Part shown: in pieces, positions 34,410 to 43,542 of the stretch | How positions within the stretch are numbered: the stretch's first letter is position 1 | Layout: each line of letters starts with the position of its first letter | NCBI RefSeq assembly: GCF_012524165.2 | Contig: NZ_JABACJ020000021.1 | Location: forward strand, 1 to 64,000 | Reading direction: 5' to 3' | Length of the DNA: 64,000 bases | From: Faecalicatena faecalis | GTDB taxonomy: Bacteria; Bacillota; Clostridia; Lachnospirales; Lachnospiraceae | Notes under the pieces: model-generated | Database searches by the model: none | What the model saw: only the letters and a program-made list of their open reading frames with translations | What the model was told of the DNA's origin: nothing | Program-made: the position numbers and the translations under genes

Positions 34410-35759
34410 CTATTCCTTCGGAGCCGGTTCCGGATCGGTCTCTTTATCCTTCGGAAGGATAATGTTAAGCAGTACTGCCAGCAGTGTCGCGATGACAACC
34501 GGTGATTTCCCGAAGATCATTACGAACCAGTCCGGGAAGGTTGCGAGTGCGCCATTTGCCTGGGAGATTCCCATTCCAAGTGCAGCTGCGAGTCCGACGA
34601 TAGAAGTGTTCCTAAAGGACATATTTTCGGAGGTGATCAGTTTCATACCCGTCATGGCAATGGAGGCGAATACGGAAACTGTGGCTCCTCCGAGTACACA
34701 ATAAGGAATCGTAGTCAGAACGGATGAAAACTTCGGAATCAGTCCTGCAACCAGTAAGATCACGGCTGCAAGTCCGAGTACGCAGCGGTTTACGACCTTT
34801 GTCGTTGCCACGATACCTACGTTCTGGCTGTAAGTTGCGGTCGGAAGTCCTCCTAAAAGAGCACCGAGGATATTGGTGATACCATATCCTACGATTCCGC
34901 CCTGGAGTTCGTTGTCTGACGGCATACGGTTCAGACCACCGCTTGTAGTAGCTGAGAAATCTCCGATGGCCTGGATGGAGTTGATGGCAAATAATAAGCC
35001 GATCGCCACGCAGGAGGAAACTTCAAATTTAACACCAAAGTGTAACGGCATTGGAAGCTGGAATGCAGATGCCTGTGAAATGGCTGTAAAGTCGACCATT
35101 CCAAAGAACAATGCTACGATATATCCTCCGATGATACCGATGAGGATGGAAGCCAGTTTCCAGATTCCTTTTCCATAGTGGTTCAGGACAGTTACAATGA
35201 CCAGTGTGATGATCGCAACGAGCCAGTTCTGCCAGGAACCATAATTCGGGCTTCCCACGCCGCCGGCCATGTAATTGATGGCCGTTGGATACAGGGAAAG
35301 TCCAATGGTGAATACGACTGTTCCGGCAATCAGAGGCGGGAAGAAGCGGCGGATCTTTTTTATAAAAATACCTACCAAAATTGCTACACAACCGCCGACG
35401 ATCTGTGCCCCTAATATTGTCGGAATATCAAAATCAGATGCTATGGACTGCATGCTAGGCAGATATGCGAAGCTGACGCCCATAATAACCGGAAGTCCTG
35501 AACCAATGGCGAGCCATTTTGTCCTGAAAATAGGAAATAGCTGAAGCAGTGTGGACAATGCTGACACAATCAAAGCTGCCTGGATGAGGATTACGGATTC
35601 TTTTTCGCTTAGGCCGCCTACCCCGGCAACGAGGATGGCAGGTGTGACACAGCCCACGATCATAGCCACAACGTGCTGCAGGGCCAGTGGAAAGGCCTGT
35701 TTAAAGCTTGGCACGCCGTTTAAGTCAAATATAGTTGAGTGGGTCACCTCATTTTTCAC
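34410..35759 (-). CDS. Purine permease, NCS2 family (xanthine/urate type)
   Basis: 449-residue integral membrane transporter with about twelve to fourteen hydrophobic segments. Family motifs include VAGVGGLSEKESVILIQAAL, GDFSATTSGGLNR and the signature TATYSQNVGIVATTKVVNR. It most likely imports xanthine, urate or a related purine by proton symport. The start is GTG 35759, with AAGGGGGA upstream. It is the last gene of the leftward degradation operon, which supports a purine substrate over uracil. Confidence 0.88.
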   Translation of the reverse strand: MKNEVTHSTIFDLNGVPSFKQAFPLALQHVVAMIVGCVTPAILVAGVGGLSEKESVILIQAALIVSALSTLLQLFPIFRTKWLAIGSGLPVIMGVSFAYLPSMQSIASDFDIPTILGAQIVGGCVAILVGIFIKKIRRFFPPLIAGTVVFTIGLSLYPTAINYMAGGVGSPNYGSWQNWLVAIITLVIVTVLNHYGKGIWKLASILIGIIGGYIVALFFGMVDFTAISQASAFQLPMPLHFGVKFEVSSCVAIGLLFAINSIQAIGDFSATTSGGLNRMPSDNELQGGIVGYGITNILGALLGGLPTATYSQNVGIVATTKVVNRCVLGLAAVILLVAGLIPKFSSVLTTIPYCVLGGATVSVFASIAMTGMKLITSENMSFRNTSIVGLAAALGMGISQANGALATFPDWFVMIFGKSPVVIATLLAVLLNIILPKDKETDPEPAPKE

Positions 35760-35773
35760 GATTATATCCCCCT

Positions 35774-36721
35774 TTAAGCCTGACTGATTCTGGTACCTGT
35801 TGTCCCCTTGATTCCGTCTTTTGCTTTTTCAAGTAATGTGATCAGAGCCTGGCGTCCTGGTGCGGATTCTGCAAATTCGACAGCAGCCTGTACTTTTGGC
35901 AGCATAGAACCAGGTGCAAAGTGCCCTTCAGTCATGTACTGTTTTGCTTCCTCTACGGTAATCTGATCCAGCCATTTTTCGTCCGGTTTGCCATAATTGA
36001 TCGCCACCTTTTCAACTGCTGTCAGGATGATCAGGAAATCTGCATCCAGTTCGCGGGCGAGCAGGCTGCTTGCAAAGTCTTTGTCAATTACTGCGCTGGC
36101 ACCTTTTAAGTGGTTCCCCTGACGTGTGACTGGGATACCGCCGCCGCCGCAGGCAATGACAAGATCACCGGATTCTACCATGGTGCGGATCGTTCCGATC
36201 TCAACAATCTCCTGTGGTCTTGGGGATGCGACAACACGTCGATAACCACGTCCGGCATCTTCCTTCATAAGATAGTCGTATTTTTCAGCCATCTCATCAG
36301 CCTGCTCCTTACTCAGGAACCTTCCGATCGGCTTGGATGGATTCTGGAATGCAGGATCATCTTCATCCACGCGTACTTGTGTGATCATAGTTGCAACTGG
36401 GATATCTGTGATGCCTCGGTTCAGAAGCTCCTCACGCAGCGCATTTTGTAAGTCATATCCGATGTATGCCTGGCTCATAGCTACACAGACGGACAGCGGA
36501 GTGTTTGGCTGCTGTGGGTCCTCATGGGTCAGTGCAAGCATAGCATTATTCACCATTCCGACCTGCGGGCCGTTGCCGTGTGCTACCACGACTTCACAGC
36601 CTTCCTCAATCAGGTCTACGATGGCGCGTGCGGTAATCTTTACCGCTGTCATCTGTTCCGGGAGGGTATTGCCTAAGGCATTCCCTCCGAGAGCGATGAC
36701 GATCCGTTTCTTTTTCGCCAT
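35774..36721 (-). CDS. arcC: Carbamate kinase
   Basis: Makes ATP from carbamoyl phosphate and ADP, releasing ammonia and CO2. 315 residues, starting at 36721 because GGAGG is eight bases upstream (the ATG at 36727 is too close). IALGGNALG is the phosphate-binding start, followed by HGNGPQVG and ACGGGGIPV. In this operon it would recover energy from the carbamoyl group freed by YgeW. Confidence 0.93.
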   Translation of the reverse strand: MAKKKRIVIALGGNALGNTLPEQMTAVKITARAIVDLIEEGCEVVVAHGNGPQVGMVNNAMLALTHEDPQQPNTPLSVCVAMSQAYIGYDLQNALREELLNRGITDIPVATMITQVRVDEDDPAFQNPSKPIGRFLSKEQADEMAEKYDYLMKEDAGRGYRRVVASPRPQEIVEIGTIRTMVESGDLVIACGGGGIPVTRQGNHLKGASAVIDKDFASSLLARELDADFLIILTAVEKVAINYGKPDEKWLDQITVEEAKQYMTEGHFAPGSMLPKVQAAVEFAESAPGRQALITLLEKAKDGIKGTTGTRISQA

Positions 36722-36752
36722 TTTCATTTCCTCCGATACTACTCGCGCCGGA

Positions 36753-37133
36753 TTATTCTCCTACATACGCGATGGTTTCTACTTCACATAAAACTCCCTT
36801 TGGCAGATCTTTTACTGCTACACAGGAACGTGCCGGTTTTCCAACAAAATATTTTGCATAAATCTCGTTGAATGCTCCGAAATCACCCATGTCTGCAAGG
36901 AAGCAGGTCGTCTTTACTACATCTTTGAATTCAGCGCCCTGGCTCTCAAGAAGAGCTTTAATGTTCTTCATGACCTGTTCAGTCTGCTCCTGAATCGTGC
37001 TGCCAACGACTTCTCCAGTCTCTGGTGAAAGCGGAATCTGTCCTGAGAAGAAAGCGATTCCATTTACTACCATTCCCTGGGAATATGGTCCGATTGCTGC
37101 TGGTGCGTTTTTTGTTTCAACATACTTTAACAT
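36753..37133 (-). CDS. ridA: RidA-family enamine/imine deaminase
   Basis: 126-residue Rid protein with AAIGPYSQG, FFSGQIPL and the catalytic arginine in ARSCVAVKDLPKG. Rid proteins hydrolyse 2-aminoacrylate to pyruvate and ammonia. DpaL, encoded in the same operon, releases aminoacrylate from diaminopropionate, so a scavenging role is a direct fit. AGGAGG precedes ATG 37133. Confidence 0.93.
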   Translation of the reverse strand: MLKYVETKNAPAAIGPYSQGMVVNGIAFFSGQIPLSPETGEVVGSTIQEQTEQVMKNIKALLESQGAEFKDVVKTTCFLADMGDFGAFNEIYAKYFVGKPARSCVAVKDLPKGVLCEVETIAYVGE

Positions 37134-37176
37134 GTCAAATACCTCCTAAAATTTTTTCTTTTCCATGATACCATAA

Positions 37177-37208
37177 ACAGTAAACACGGAAAAGACGTAG
37201 TTTACTGT
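37177..37208. repeat. Inverted repeat between ygeW and ridA
   Basis: ACAGTAAAC (37177-37185) and GTTTACTGT (37200-37208), a perfect 9-bp stem with a 14-base loop. It lacks a strong T-run on the minus strand, so it may tune relative expression or mRNA ends rather than stop transcription. Confidence 0.5.
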
Positions 37209-37228
37209 TCAGGTACGCGGCTGATATC

Positions 37229-38422
37229 TTAATCAAATACTCTTGGAGTTCCTTTTTCTTCCAGTTTCTTTAAAACATCTGCTGGATCTGCAAATTTTGC
37301 AAGGAAGATCATAGCAGCGATGATGTATGGTTTGAAGCTTGCCTCTTTGTAAAGCGGAGTTCTGTAGCGGTCGAATACGCTTGCGTCAACTTCACCTGTC
37401 TCACAGCTTACGCCTGTGATATCAGCTGGCAGGCAGTGCATGTAGAGTGCTTTGCCGTCTTTTGTTGTAGCCATCAGTTCTTCTGTACAAGCCCAGTCTT
37501 TGTGCTCTGCGTTCTGTGCAAGCAGTTCCTGCTCCAGCTTGTTGATTCCGTCAAAGTCGCCGTTTCCATACAGTTCTGTACGTTTTTCCATAGCAGCAAA
37601 TGGAGCCCAGCTCTTTGGATATACGATGTCAGCATCCTTGAATGCTTCAGCCATGTCATTTGTCTTTGTGAATGTACCGCCTGATTTCTCAGCGTTCTTG
37701 GCTGCAACAGCTTCTACTTCAGGGAATACCTCGTATCCTTCCGGATGAGCCAGGACAACGTCCATACCGAAACGTGTCATCAGTCCGATGATTCCCTGTG
37801 GAACAGAGAGAGGTTTTCCATAAGAAGGTGAGTAAGCCCATGTCATAGCAAGCTTCTTGCCTTTCAGATTCTCAACTCCGCCGAACTCATGGATGATGTG
37901 GAGCATATCAGCCATAGCCTGTGTCGGGTGGTCGATGTCGCACTGCAGGTTCACAAGAGTAGGTTTCTGCTCTAAGATGCCGTCTTTATTTCCCTGAGTC
38001 ACAGCATCAACAACTTCGTGCATGTAAGCATTTCCTTTTCCGATGTACATATCATCACGGATACCGATAACATCAGCCATGAAGGAAATCATGTTAGCAG
38101 TCTCACGTACAGTCTCACCATGAGCTACCTGTGATTTTCCTTCGTCCAGATCCTGAACTTCCAGTCCAAGCAGGTTGCAGGCAGAAGCGAAGGAGAAACG
38201 TGTACGTGTAGAGTTGTCACGGAATAAAGAGATTCCAAGGCCGCTCTCAAATACCTTTGTAGAAATGTTGTTCTCTCTCATGAAACGAAGAGCATCAGCT
38301 AAAGTAAATACAGCCTCCAGTTCATCATCTGTCTTTTCCCATGTTAGGAAAAAGTCTCCATTGTACATTTCCTTGAAGTTTAAAGAGTTCAGCTTGTCGA
38401 TATAATCCTGTAAAGTTTTCAT
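37229..38422 (-). CDS. ygeW: Carbamoyltransferase YgeW
   Basis: Member of the aspartate/ornithine carbamoyltransferase superfamily, 397 residues like E. coli YgeW. The start is 38422, with AGGAGGA eight bases upstream; the longer open frame to 38557 crosses a repeat. The carbamoyl-phosphate loop is FRDNSTRTRFSF and the second motif is MHCLPADITG. In the purine locus it probably works in the phosphorolytic direction on a ureido intermediate, giving carbamoyl phosphate for the adjacent kinase. The exact substrate is not certain. Confidence 0.92.
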   Translation of the reverse strand: MKTLQDYIDKLNSLNFKEMYNGDFFLTWEKTDDELEAVFTLADALRFMRENNISTKVFESGLGISLFRDNSTRTRFSFASACNLLGLEVQDLDEGKSQVAHGETVRETANMISFMADVIGIRDDMYIGKGNAYMHEVVDAVTQGNKDGILEQKPTLVNLQCDIDHPTQAMADMLHIIHEFGGVENLKGKKLAMTWAYSPSYGKPLSVPQGIIGLMTRFGMDVVLAHPEGYEVFPEVEAVAAKNAEKSGGTFTKTNDMAEAFKDADIVYPKSWAPFAAMEKRTELYGNGDFDGINKLEQELLAQNAEHKDWACTEELMATTKDGKALYMHCLPADITGVSCETGEVDASVFDRYRTPLYKEASFKPYIIAAMIFLAKFADPADVLKKLEEKGTPRVFD

Positions 38423-38455
38423 AGTATAAATCCTCCTAAATTTTAAGAATATTCT

Positions 38456-38521
38456 GAACGCAGCATGAGCGAAGCGACCTGCGTTCATGAGCAAGTAGCG
38501 AAGCGGATTGCGAATGTCCGC
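38456..38521. repeat. Intergenic repeat with two hairpins, including GCGGAT family copy 2
   Basis: GAACGCAG (38456-38463) and CTGCGTTC (38479-38486) form one hairpin enclosing ATGAGCGAAGCG; then GCGGATTGCGAATGTCCGC (38503-38521) followed by TTT is a relative of the 32692 and 60448 elements. It lies between ygeY and ygeW. Confidence 0.6.
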
Positions 38522-38528
38522 TTTCCTG

Positions 38529-38578
38529 GTGTGCAAAAGGGTCAGACCCCTCTGCAAAGGGCTCTGTCCCCTTTGCAG
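38529..38578. repeat. GGGTC...GACCCC-type intergenic repeat, copy 1
   Basis: Contains AAAAGGGTCAGACCCC followed by a hairpin CTGCAAAGGG (38552-38561) / CCCTTTGCAG (38569-38578). A related short element is at 43543-43565 between ssnA and ygfK. Confidence 0.5.
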
Positions 38579-38603
38579 CAGTCGTCAAATGTAATCGTGT
38601 TTC

Positions 38604-39914
38604 TTATTTGCAGTAAAGTGTCGGCAGTGCAGCGTATACAGCAGCGCATACAACGAGATCCTGTTTCCATGTTTTCTCGTTTGGAGCGTGTGCCTGTGCC
38701 TCAGCGCCAGGTCCGAAACCGATGCATGGGATTCCATTTCTTCCCATGATGGAAACGCCGTTTGTGGAGAAGGTCCATTTGTCAGTAAGTGGACGTGCTT
38801 TTCTCATTTCCTCTGTCTCAGCTGTTCCGATTCTTGTCTCTCCATAGAGGTTCGTGTAAGCTTCTTCCAGAGCCTTTGTTACCTTGTGGTCTTCCGGAAT
38901 TACCCATGTCGGGAAGTAGCACTCGATCGGGTATACACATCCTGTGTAGGACGGACGGTCATAGTTGTACATGGATACAGTCACATCGTCACCGTATTTC
39001 TGTACGCTTGGAAGTGCACGGATCTCATCCAGGCAGCTTTCCCATGTCTCGCCTGCTGTCATACGACGGTCCAGTGAAACGGAGCAGGAGTCAGCTACTG
39101 CACAGCGGCTTGGAGATGTAAAGAAGATCTCGGATGTTGTAACAGTTCCTCTTCCAAGGAAACGTGCTTCTTTCCAATCCGGATTGTACTTCTCGTCTAA
39201 CATCTTAACAAGACCTTTGATTTCTGTTGCGTCATCAGCATCGTTCTCATTGAGTGCACGGACATCCTGGAGAATGTCAGCCATCTTGTAGATCGCATTG
39301 TCACCACGCTCAGGAGCGGAACCATGGCAGGAAACACCTTTGACATCCACACGGATCTCCATACGTCCGCGCTGTCCACGGTAGATTCCGCCGTCTGTCG
39401 GCTCTGTAGATACTACGAATTCAGGGCGAACCTTGTCTTCGTTGATGATGTACTGCCAGCATAAGCCGTCGCAGTCTTCTTCCTGAACAGTTCCTGTTAC
39501 GAGGACTGTATACTGATCGCTCAATAAGCCAAGATCTTTCATGATTCTTGCGCCATATACTGCAGAAACAATACCGCCGCACTGGTCAGACACACCACGT
39601 CCGCCGATCTCTTCGTCATTCTCATATCCTTCATATGGATCGAAGGTCCAGTTGTCGATATTACCGATACCTACTGTATCGATGTGAGCATCGAAACCGA
39701 TGATCTTTTCGCCTGTTCCCATGTAGCCGAGTACGTTGCCCTGTGGGTCGATGACTACCTTGTCAAATTCGAGTTTTCTCATCTCTTCTGCGATACGCTC
39801 GATGTGAGCTTTTTCGTCACAGCTCTCACCTGGGTTCTTTACGATCTCGCGTAAAAATTTTGTCATGTCAGCCTGATAGTTTTGTGCAGCCTCTTTGATT
39901 TTGTTGAAATCCAT
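38604..39914 (-). CDS. ygeY: M20-family hydrolase YgeY
   Basis: 436-residue metal-dependent amidohydrolase/peptidase-like enzyme of the M20 family, annotated in such loci as a putative selenium-metabolism hydrolase. The start at 39914 follows AAAGGAGATT. Metal and catalytic motifs include IGFDAHIDTVGIGN, DQCGGIVSAVYG, VQEEDCDGLCW and VSTEPTDGG. It lies directly between ygeW and dpaL, so it probably removes an acyl or carbamoyl group to give 2,3-diaminopropionate; that reaction is inferred from context. Confidence 0.9.
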   Translation of the reverse strand: MDFNKIKEAAQNYQADMTKFLREIVKNPGESCDEKAHIERIAEEMRKLEFDKVVIDPQGNVLGYMGTGEKIIGFDAHIDTVGIGNIDNWTFDPYEGYENDEEIGGRGVSDQCGGIVSAVYGARIMKDLGLLSDQYTVLVTGTVQEEDCDGLCWQYIINEDKVRPEFVVSTEPTDGGIYRGQRGRMEIRVDVKGVSCHGSAPERGDNAIYKMADILQDVRALNENDADDATEIKGLVKMLDEKYNPDWKEARFLGRGTVTTSEIFFTSPSRCAVADSCSVSLDRRMTAGETWESCLDEIRALPSVQKYGDDVTVSMYNYDRPSYTGCVYPIECYFPTWVIPEDHKVTKALEEAYTNLYGETRIGTAETEEMRKARPLTDKWTFSTNGVSIMGRNGIPCIGFGPGAEAQAHAPNEKTWKQDLVVCAAVYAALPTLYCK

Positions 39915-39975
39915 TCTTTTAATCTCCTTTGCATTTTTCATTGATTAGAATTGAATTTGATTAGTTACTGTTATT

Positions 39976-41181
39976 TTAGCGGTCGTTTCCGCCCCATACG
40001 ATAGATTCATATCTTTCTGGATCTGTGTCACCTTCTGTTGAGAAGAGAAGGACTTTGGAATTTTCATCCAATCCCAGGTGTTCTCTTAATTCCTTATATT
40101 CATCCATGCACATGATGCAGGCCAGGGTTCCAAAAGGTGCTGCGCCGGATTCACCGGATGTAATTGGTGCGTCTCCCTTGATCGGTGCTGCCAGCATACG
40201 CATTCCTCTTGCGGCGGCCCAGTCAGGTGTTGCAACGAAGGTATCAACGTGATTCTTTAAGATATCCCAGGAAATCGTGTTAGGCTCTCCACATGCAAGT
40301 CCAGCCATAATTGTTACCATATCTCCATCAACGATCTGGATACTTCCATCTCCTAAGGAAGCTCCTTTGTAGAGGCAGGCAGCAGCCTCGGCTTCTACAA
40401 CGATCACTTTCGGAGGATTTTCAGGATAGCGGTTCGCAAAATATCCCTGAACTGCGCCTGCGAGGGAACCTACGCCAGCCTGGATGAATACGTGTGTCGG
40501 TCTGTCACATCCGTAATCTCCCAACTGCTCATTGGCTTCCATTGCCATCGTTCCATATCCCTGCATGATCCATGCTGGAATTTCCTCATATCCATCCCAT
40601 GCAGTATCCTGTACCATGATTCCATTTTCTGTTTTATTAGCCATATCGTTAGCCATGCGGACACATTCGTCATAGTTATATTCCTCGATCGTAGCCTGTG
40701 CGCCTTCTGCGAGGATATTGTTCAGTCGTGTCTGTGTGGTTCCCTTCGGCATCAGGACAACGGATTTCTGTCCGAGCTTGTTAGCTGCCCATGCAACACC
40801 TCGTCCGTGGTTACCATCTGTAGCTGTGAAGAAGGTCGCCTGACCGAATTCATCCTTTAATTCCTGTGAAGTCAGTACCTGGTAAGGAAGTTCAGAAACA
40901 TCCTTTCCAACCTGCTGTGCTATGTAACGCGCCATGGCGAAGGAACCCCCGAGTACTTTGAAAGCATTCAGGCCGAAGCGGTAAGATTCATCTTTGATGT
41001 AAACCTCTCCAAGTCCTAGTCTTTCTGCCATCTTGTCGAGTTTGACAAGGGGTGTGACACTGTATTGAGGAAAACTTTCGTGGAAGGCTCTTGCCTTCTT
41101 GACCTCGTCAAGTGCCATGACCTTAAGCTGTGCGTCATCTGTCTTAGGCATGTGGTTCACTGCCCATTTGATTGTTTCCAT
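39976..41181 (-). CDS. dpaL: Diaminopropionate ammonia-lyase (YgeX)
   Basis: PLP enzyme that cleaves 2,3-diaminopropionate to pyruvate and two ammonia. 401 residues, close to E. coli YgeX (398). The PLP lysine lies in RFGLNAFKVLGGSFA (about residue 75) and ATDGNHGRGVAW is the cofactor phosphate region; AGVGSLAGAVQGYF binds PLP phosphate near residue 235. AAGGAGG precedes ATG 41181. Its aminoacrylate intermediate explains ridA in the operon. Confidence 0.95.
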   Translation of the reverse strand: METIKWAVNHMPKTDDAQLKVMALDEVKKARAFHESFPQYSVTPLVKLDKMAERLGLGEVYIKDESYRFGLNAFKVLGGSFAMARYIAQQVGKDVSELPYQVLTSQELKDEFGQATFFTATDGNHGRGVAWAANKLGQKSVVLMPKGTTQTRLNNILAEGAQATIEEYNYDECVRMANDMANKTENGIMVQDTAWDGYEEIPAWIMQGYGTMAMEANEQLGDYGCDRPTHVFIQAGVGSLAGAVQGYFANRYPENPPKVIVVEAEAAACLYKGASLGDGSIQIVDGDMVTIMAGLACGEPNTISWDILKNHVDTFVATPDWAAARGMRMLAAPIKGDAPITSGESGAAPFGTLACIMCMDEYKELREHLGLDENSKVLLFSTEGDTDPERYESIVWGGNDR

Positions 41182-41226
41182 GTGTGAAAAACCTCCTTCA
41201 TAATAATGTGATGAGTTGTTGTATGG

Positions 41227-41883
41227 CTATTTGCCCGCATCCATGTAACTATAGAGTGTAAATTTTGAAATTCCCAAAAGGGAGGCGATTTTGTCACCGG
41301 ATTTGGTGATCAGGAAGGCTCCGGCGTTGTTCAAATACTGAACCACCGTTATCTTGTCATCCTTGCTCATCAGTGCGACTGGTTTACCGACCAGGGCGAG
41401 CGCCTGTTCGATCAGAACATCGAGTAGATCATTTACATTATGTGTGATCTTCTGTGGCTGGTCTCTCTCATCGTCAGAGCCTGATTCCTTCTCAACACTG
41501 ATCAGAGACTGGAGTGCAGTATCGATGGTGAGCAGTGCGGTGATGTCGTAATTCAGGGAGAATATGTAAACAATAAGGTCATCCTCATCCCTGATGTACA
41601 TGGTGCTTGATTTGAGAATCCGTCCGTCATCTGTCTTGGTCAGATAGGAGAGACGGTCCTGAATCTGTGACGGGTCCCGGCTCAATGTCTCCAGTACCAC
41701 GCTGGAAGGTCCGTCGCCTAACTTTCTGTTGGAAATATGCCCATTCTCAATATAGACAATGGAGCTTTCCAGTTCTTTCTTCTGCAGATCGTGAATGACA
41801 ATCTCACATGAGCTGCCGAACTGTACGGCAAGGCCGTGTGCAATCTGTTTCAGGAGTTCTAATCTCTGACCCAATGTCACCAT
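41227..41883 (-). CDS. YheO/DauR-type PAS-HTH transcriptional regulator
   Basis: 218 residues. The N-terminal YheO-like PAS domain (residues ~10-120) starts QIAHGLAVQFGSSCEIVIHD and has KSSTMYIRDE; the C-terminal helix-turn-helix reads FLITKSGDKIASLLGISKFTLYSYM. It is the first gene of the leftward purine operon (45 bases before dpaL) and divergent from ssnA, so local control of both arms is likely. The ligand could be a purine intermediate. The start is uncertain: GAAAGGA abuts the first ATG, and a TTG at 41874 is better spaced. Confidence 0.85.
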   Translation of the reverse strand: MVTLGQRLELLKQIAHGLAVQFGSSCEIVIHDLQKKELESSIVYIENGHISNRKLGDGPSSVVLETLSRDPSQIQDRLSYLTKTDDGRILKSSTMYIRDEDDLIVYIFSLNYDITALLTIDTALQSLISVEKESGSDDERDQPQKITHNVNDLLDVLIEQALALVGKPVALMSKDDKITVVQYLNNAGAFLITKSGDKIASLLGISKFTLYSYMDAGK

Positions 41884-41936
41884 TCCTTTCGTGTCTGGAT
41901 TTTCCGGGAGGCTGTTTTTCCCTCGCCTTTAAACTC

Positions 41937-41964
41937 ATCATAGCATAAAAAAAATATAAATCAA
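41937..41964 (-). promoter_or_regulatory. Leftward promoter of regulator-dpaL-ygeY-ygeW operon
   Basis: On the minus strand TTGATT (41959-41964) and TATGAT (41937-41942) are separated by 16 bases. Confidence 0.5.
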
Positions 41965-41972
41965 TACTTTTT

Positions 41973-42008
41973 CTAAAAATTTTTTAGGTTACCTAAAAGT
42001 TTTTTAGG
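41973..42008. promoter_or_regulatory. Tandem palindromic operator candidate
   Basis: Two adjacent near-palindromes, CTAAAAATTTTTTAGG (41973-41988) and CCTAAAAGTTTTTTAGG (41992-42008), together give four TTTTAGG half-sites in alternating orientation. They lie between the divergent promoters of the regulator operon and ssnA, so they are the best candidate for the YheO-type regulator binding site. Confidence 0.55.
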
Positions 42009-42015
42009 ATTTGTA

Positions 42016-42044
42016 TTGCAATTATCTTATATTAATGGTATTCT
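42016..42044 (+). promoter_or_regulatory. Rightward promoter of ssnA-ygfK-hyuA
   Basis: TTGCAA (42016-42021) and TATTCT (42039-42044) with a 17-base spacer, eight bases after the tandem palindrome. The remaining leader to 42198 shows no other clear signal. Confidence 0.45.
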
Positions 42045-42198
42045 ATAGACAACGAAAACGGTCTGAAAATAGCTGTTCGAAAAAGAAAAGACTGTTTTTA
42101 CAAAAGAATATACAAAATATAGTGCGACGTGCAAGGAAAGCAACACCCTTGTAGAATTTGTATACTAAAAGATTTCAAAAAGAAAAGGAGACAAAAGT

Positions 42199-43530
42199 AT
42201 GCTGATTTTAGGAAATGGAAGGGTAATCACACGAGATGAAGCGAATCCGTATCTGGAGCAGGGCGCTGTGGCAATCGAGGGTACCACGATCAAAAAGGTG
42301 GGAAGTCTTGAGGAAGTCAGGGCTGCATACCCGGATGCAGAGTTTATCGATGCAAAGGGAAAGGTGATCATGCCTGCATTTATCAATGCACATGAACATA
42401 TTTACAGTGCCTTTGCAAGAGGGCTTTCTGTCAAAGGATATGACCCGAAGGGGTTCTTAGATATCTTAGACGGAATGTGGTGGACTATTGACCGTAACCT
42501 GACCCTGCATGATACTTATTTAAGTGCTATGGCTACGTATATTGACTGTATTAAGAATGGAGTCACAACAATCTTTGATCATCATGCAAGCTTTGGTTCT
42601 ATCCGTGAATCTCTGTTCCATATAGAAGAGGCAGCGAAGGAGACTGGGGTACGTTCCTGCCTGTGCTATGAGATTTCAGACCGGGATGGTATGGATAAAG
42701 CGAGAGAGTCAGTTATGGAGAATGCAGAGTTCATCAGACATGCCTTAAAGGACGACACTGGTATGATCGCCGGAATGATGGGAATGCATGCACAGTTCAC
42801 GATTTCCGATGAGACGATGGAGCTGGCGGCTTCGAATAAGCCGGATGGTGTTGGCTACCATATCCATGTTGCAGAAGGAATCGAAGATCTGCACCACTGC
42901 TTAAAGCATTATGGCAAACGAATCGTAGACCGCTTGATGGATTGGAATATTTTGGGAGAGAAGACGCTTCTTGGACATTGTATTTACATCAACGGACACG
43001 AGATGGACTTAATTAAGGAAACAAATACAATGGTGGTACATAATCCAGAATCCAACATGGGCAATGCCTGTGGATGTCCTCCGACCATGGAGCTGGTACA
43101 TAGAGGGATCCTGACTGGACTTGGAACAGACGGATATACCCACGATATGACAGAATCCTTTAAGGTGGCTAATGTCTTACACAAGCACCACCTCTGTGAT
43201 GCGAATGCAGCATGGGTAGAAGTACCTGAGATGCTCTTTAACGGCAATGCACAGATTGCGAACCGTTACTTCAAACAACAGCTCGGAGTCTTAAAAGAAG
43301 GCGCAGCCGGTGACGTGATTATTGTAGATTATGATCCACTTACTCCACTTGGCGCAGGCAATGTGAACGGACATATTCTGTTCGGAATGAACGGAAGCAA
43401 GGTCGTGACAACCGTAGCGAACGGAAAAGTGCTGATGAAAGATAGAGAATTACAGCACATCGATGAAGCAAAAGTAATGGCAGACTGCAGAGAAGCCTCA
43501 GAGGCACTCTGGAATCGGATTAACGGATAA
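42199..43530 (+). CDS. ssnA: Putative aminohydrolase SsnA
   Basis: 443-residue amidohydrolase-superfamily protein. Metal ligands are in INAHEHIYSAFARGL, HIHVAEGIED, LLGHCIYING and GLGTDGYTHDM. AAAAGGAGAC precedes ATG 42199. SsnA accompanies ygfK, hyuA and xdhD in purine/urate gene clusters and probably deaminates or opens a purine-derived ring; the exact substrate is inferred, not visible. Confidence 0.92.
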   Translation: MLILGNGRVITRDEANPYLEQGAVAIEGTTIKKVGSLEEVRAAYPDAEFIDAKGKVIMPAFINAHEHIYSAFARGLSVKGYDPKGFLDILDGMWWTIDRNLTLHDTYLSAMATYIDCIKNGVTTIFDHHASFGSIRESLFHIEEAAKETGVRSCLCYEISDRDGMDKARESVMENAEFIRHALKDDTGMIAGMMGMHAQFTISDETMELAASNKPDGVGYHIHVAEGIEDLHHCLKHYGKRIVDRLMDWNILGEKTLLGHCIYINGHEMDLIKETNTMVVHNPESNMGNACGCPPTMELVHRGILTGLGTDGYTHDMTESFKVANVLHKHHLCDANAAWVEVPEMLFNGNAQIANRYFKQQLGVLKEGAAGDVIIVDYDPLTPLGAGNVNGHILFGMNGSKVVTTVANGKVLMKDRELQHIDEAKVMADCREASEALWNRING

Positions 43531-43542
43531 AAGTCAAAATGG

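Noticed and set aside
38423..38557. N-terminal extension of YgeW
   Set aside because: The extra 45 codons are encoded by a repeat element, and a strong ribosome binding site sits before the internal ATG at 38422.
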